A stretch of DNA of 64,000 nucleotides, from positions 1 through 64,000 of the forward strand of contig NZ_AKKE01000127.1 of assembly GCF_000281975.1 (NCBI RefSeq), written 5' to 3'. The position numbers and the translations under genes were made by a program. Each line of letters begins with the position of its first letter. Position 1 is the stretch's first letter. Positions 63,102-64,000 of this stretch are shown here, in pieces. Source of the stretch: Novosphingobium sp. AP12. Lineage in GTDB: Bacteria; Pseudomonadota; Alphaproteobacteria; Sphingomonadales; Sphingomonadaceae. The notes beneath the pieces were generated by a model. It did no database searches and was not told where the DNA came from. It saw only the letters and a program-made list of their open reading frames with translations.

Positions 63102-63415
63102 ACCCTCGTCTACTCCAGTTGCAGCAGGCCAAACAACCCCGGCGCCGAAGCGAATCACTACCGTCATATTAAGGAAGATTCGGCTGATCGCCGGCTGCGA
63201 GGCGCCCAATCAACGGGTCGAAACGATTTTTCCGGACACGTCGTTCTCACCAACTGCCCAAAAAACGGGCAAAAATGGGGCTTGTTGCAAAACGCGCAAC
63301 ACCGGGTTCCCCAATTGGAATTGCACGACTGACCCACATCCGCTTTTGCTGCAACGCAACAAGACCACAGATGCTCGAGGCGATTTTCCGGCCTCACCAA
63401 GTTAGGGATTTTGCC
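63102..63415. other. Divergent intergenic region
   Basis: About 314 bases between divergent starts of two exported proteins. Contains several TTGCAA/TTGCAAC-type words and an A-rich patch near 63258-63275. Both promoters are probably here. No gene supported. Confidence 0.35.
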
Positions 63416-63688
63416 ATGTTCAAGACCGTGTTCGCCACCGCAGCTCTCTCGCTCCTCGCCGTTCCGGCCGTCGCCCAGGCGAACGATGCCCGCGAGTTTT
63501 CGCACGAGGGCGTGAACTACGCTTATACCACCCAGCAGAAGGGCAAGGTTACCGTGATCGACGGCAATACCTCTGCCGGCGTGCCGTTCCGTCTCTACGT
63601 CAAGGGCGACCGCGTTTCGGGCACCTACAACAGCCGCTACGTCTCGTTCACGACTGCCGAAGCTGCCAAGCTCAACCTCGGCCAGTAA
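63416..63688 (+). CDS. Small exported protein
   Basis: 90 residues with a signal peptide (MFKTVFATAALSLLAVPAVA). The mature part (SHEGVNYAYTTQQKGKVTVI, GTYNSRYVSFTTAEAAKL) has short strands and no cysteine. Probably periplasmic. No family recognised. Followed by a strong terminator. Confidence 0.6.
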   Translation: MFKTVFATAALSLLAVPAVAQANDAREFSHEGVNYAYTTQQKGKVTVIDGNTSAGVPFRLYVKGDRVSGTYNSRYVSFTTAEAAKLNLGQ

Positions 63689-63749
63689 TCGCGCAGCTGC
63701 GCACCCGGGCACTTCCTCTCCCAACGCCCGGATGAAGCAGCGCCGAACA

Positions 63750-63786
63750 GGGCGCCGTCCCCCTCGAGCGGGACGGCGCCCTTCTT
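63750..63786 (+). terminator. Rho-independent terminator
   Basis: GGGCGCCGTCCC (63750-63761), 8-base loop, GGGACGGCGCCC (63770-63781), then TTCTT. Twelve perfect pairs. Confidence 0.8.
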
Positions 63787-63868
63787 GCGTCCGCTTCCCG
63801 CGTTCAGCGCGCCGACAGCAGGGCTGGCCTATTCGCAGCTTCGGGCATGGTCAGATATCGGAGATGAA

Positions 63869-64000
63869 ATGGCTGCGGGCAAACTGCTCCTCCTGCTGGT
63901 CGCGGGCGGCCTTGCCGGCGCGGCGTTCGCCGGAATGACCACCGGCGTGATGCGCCCCTACCGTGACCGCGAGGCGGTATCGGCCGCCCGTCCGCTTCAG
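63869..64000 (+). CDS. Exported or membrane protein, C-terminus beyond window
   Basis: 44 codons from ATG at 63869 to the right edge, with GGAG five to eight bases upstream. Begins MAAGKLLLLLVAGGLAGAAF, a signal peptide or anchor. The rest is outside the window. Confidence 0.45.
   Translation, partial: MAAGKLLLLLVAGGLAGAAFAGMTTGVMRPYRDREAVSAARPLQ

Overview
The window looks like chromosome of a sphingomonad (Alphaproteobacteria, Sphingomonadales; Novosphingobium/Sphingobium-like). The reasons are high GC, an alphaproteobacterial ybgC-tolQRAB-pal block next to hisB-H-A-F-E and hinT, an alpha-type SspB adaptor, a PEP-CTERM protein and the overall family content. This placement is inference from gene content, not from a database search.

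Three parts can be told apart. (1) Positions 1-11211 are accessory DNA dominated by two very large, tightly coupled minus-strand genes: one of about 2523 residues, and a partner of at least 719 residues that runs off the left edge. A divergent 199-residue DUF3238-like gene lies beside them. I recognise no family for the two giants; they are the best candidate in this window for an undescribed system. (2) Positions 11212-27811 are a 16.6-kb integrated element in the 3' end of tRNA-Ser(GGA). It is bounded by 14-bp direct repeats and carries a P4-type tyrosine integrase, an AlpA-like regulator and many short overlapping phage-type genes. It also keeps an HNH nuclease, a cos-like region, head-tail connector and head-closure genes, and tail remnants. 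Terminase, portal, protease, most of the capsid and the tape measure are missing. One 58-codon ORF appears to join the start of a terminase small subunit to the end of a major capsid protein, and the tail remnants are inverted. It therefore looks like a pruned prophage or a satellite-like derivative. Its non-phage cargo includes an HExxH metallopeptidase-like gene and two membrane-protein genes. Possible integrase-arm repeats of a second element lie just left of attL.

(3) Positions 27812-64000 are core chromosome. They hold a secreted cyclophilin, a bifunctional RelA/SpoT protein, a PilZ gene broken by two amber codons, a rutBCDA pyrimidine-degradation operon and an ABC-F protein. An MHS-type transporter, hemF, a PdeM-like phosphoesterase and infC (apparently starting at AUA) follow. 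Next come pal-tolBARQ-ybgC, hinT, the hisEFAHB cluster with three inserted small genes, sspB, gmk and dapD. The right end holds several small envelope proteins, a flavin/F420-type LLM enzyme, a GMC oxidoreductase, a sugar-phosphate isomerase-like protein, OsmC and secreted proteins.

Functionally, the minus-strand run from hisB to pal covers the histidine-IGP branch, a HIT hydrolase and the whole Tol-Pal envelope machine. The rut genes would release nitrogen from uracil, although neither rutF (flavin reductase) nor rutE is in the window. Starts were chosen by ribosome-binding site, family length and stop-start overlap; where these disagree the entry says so.
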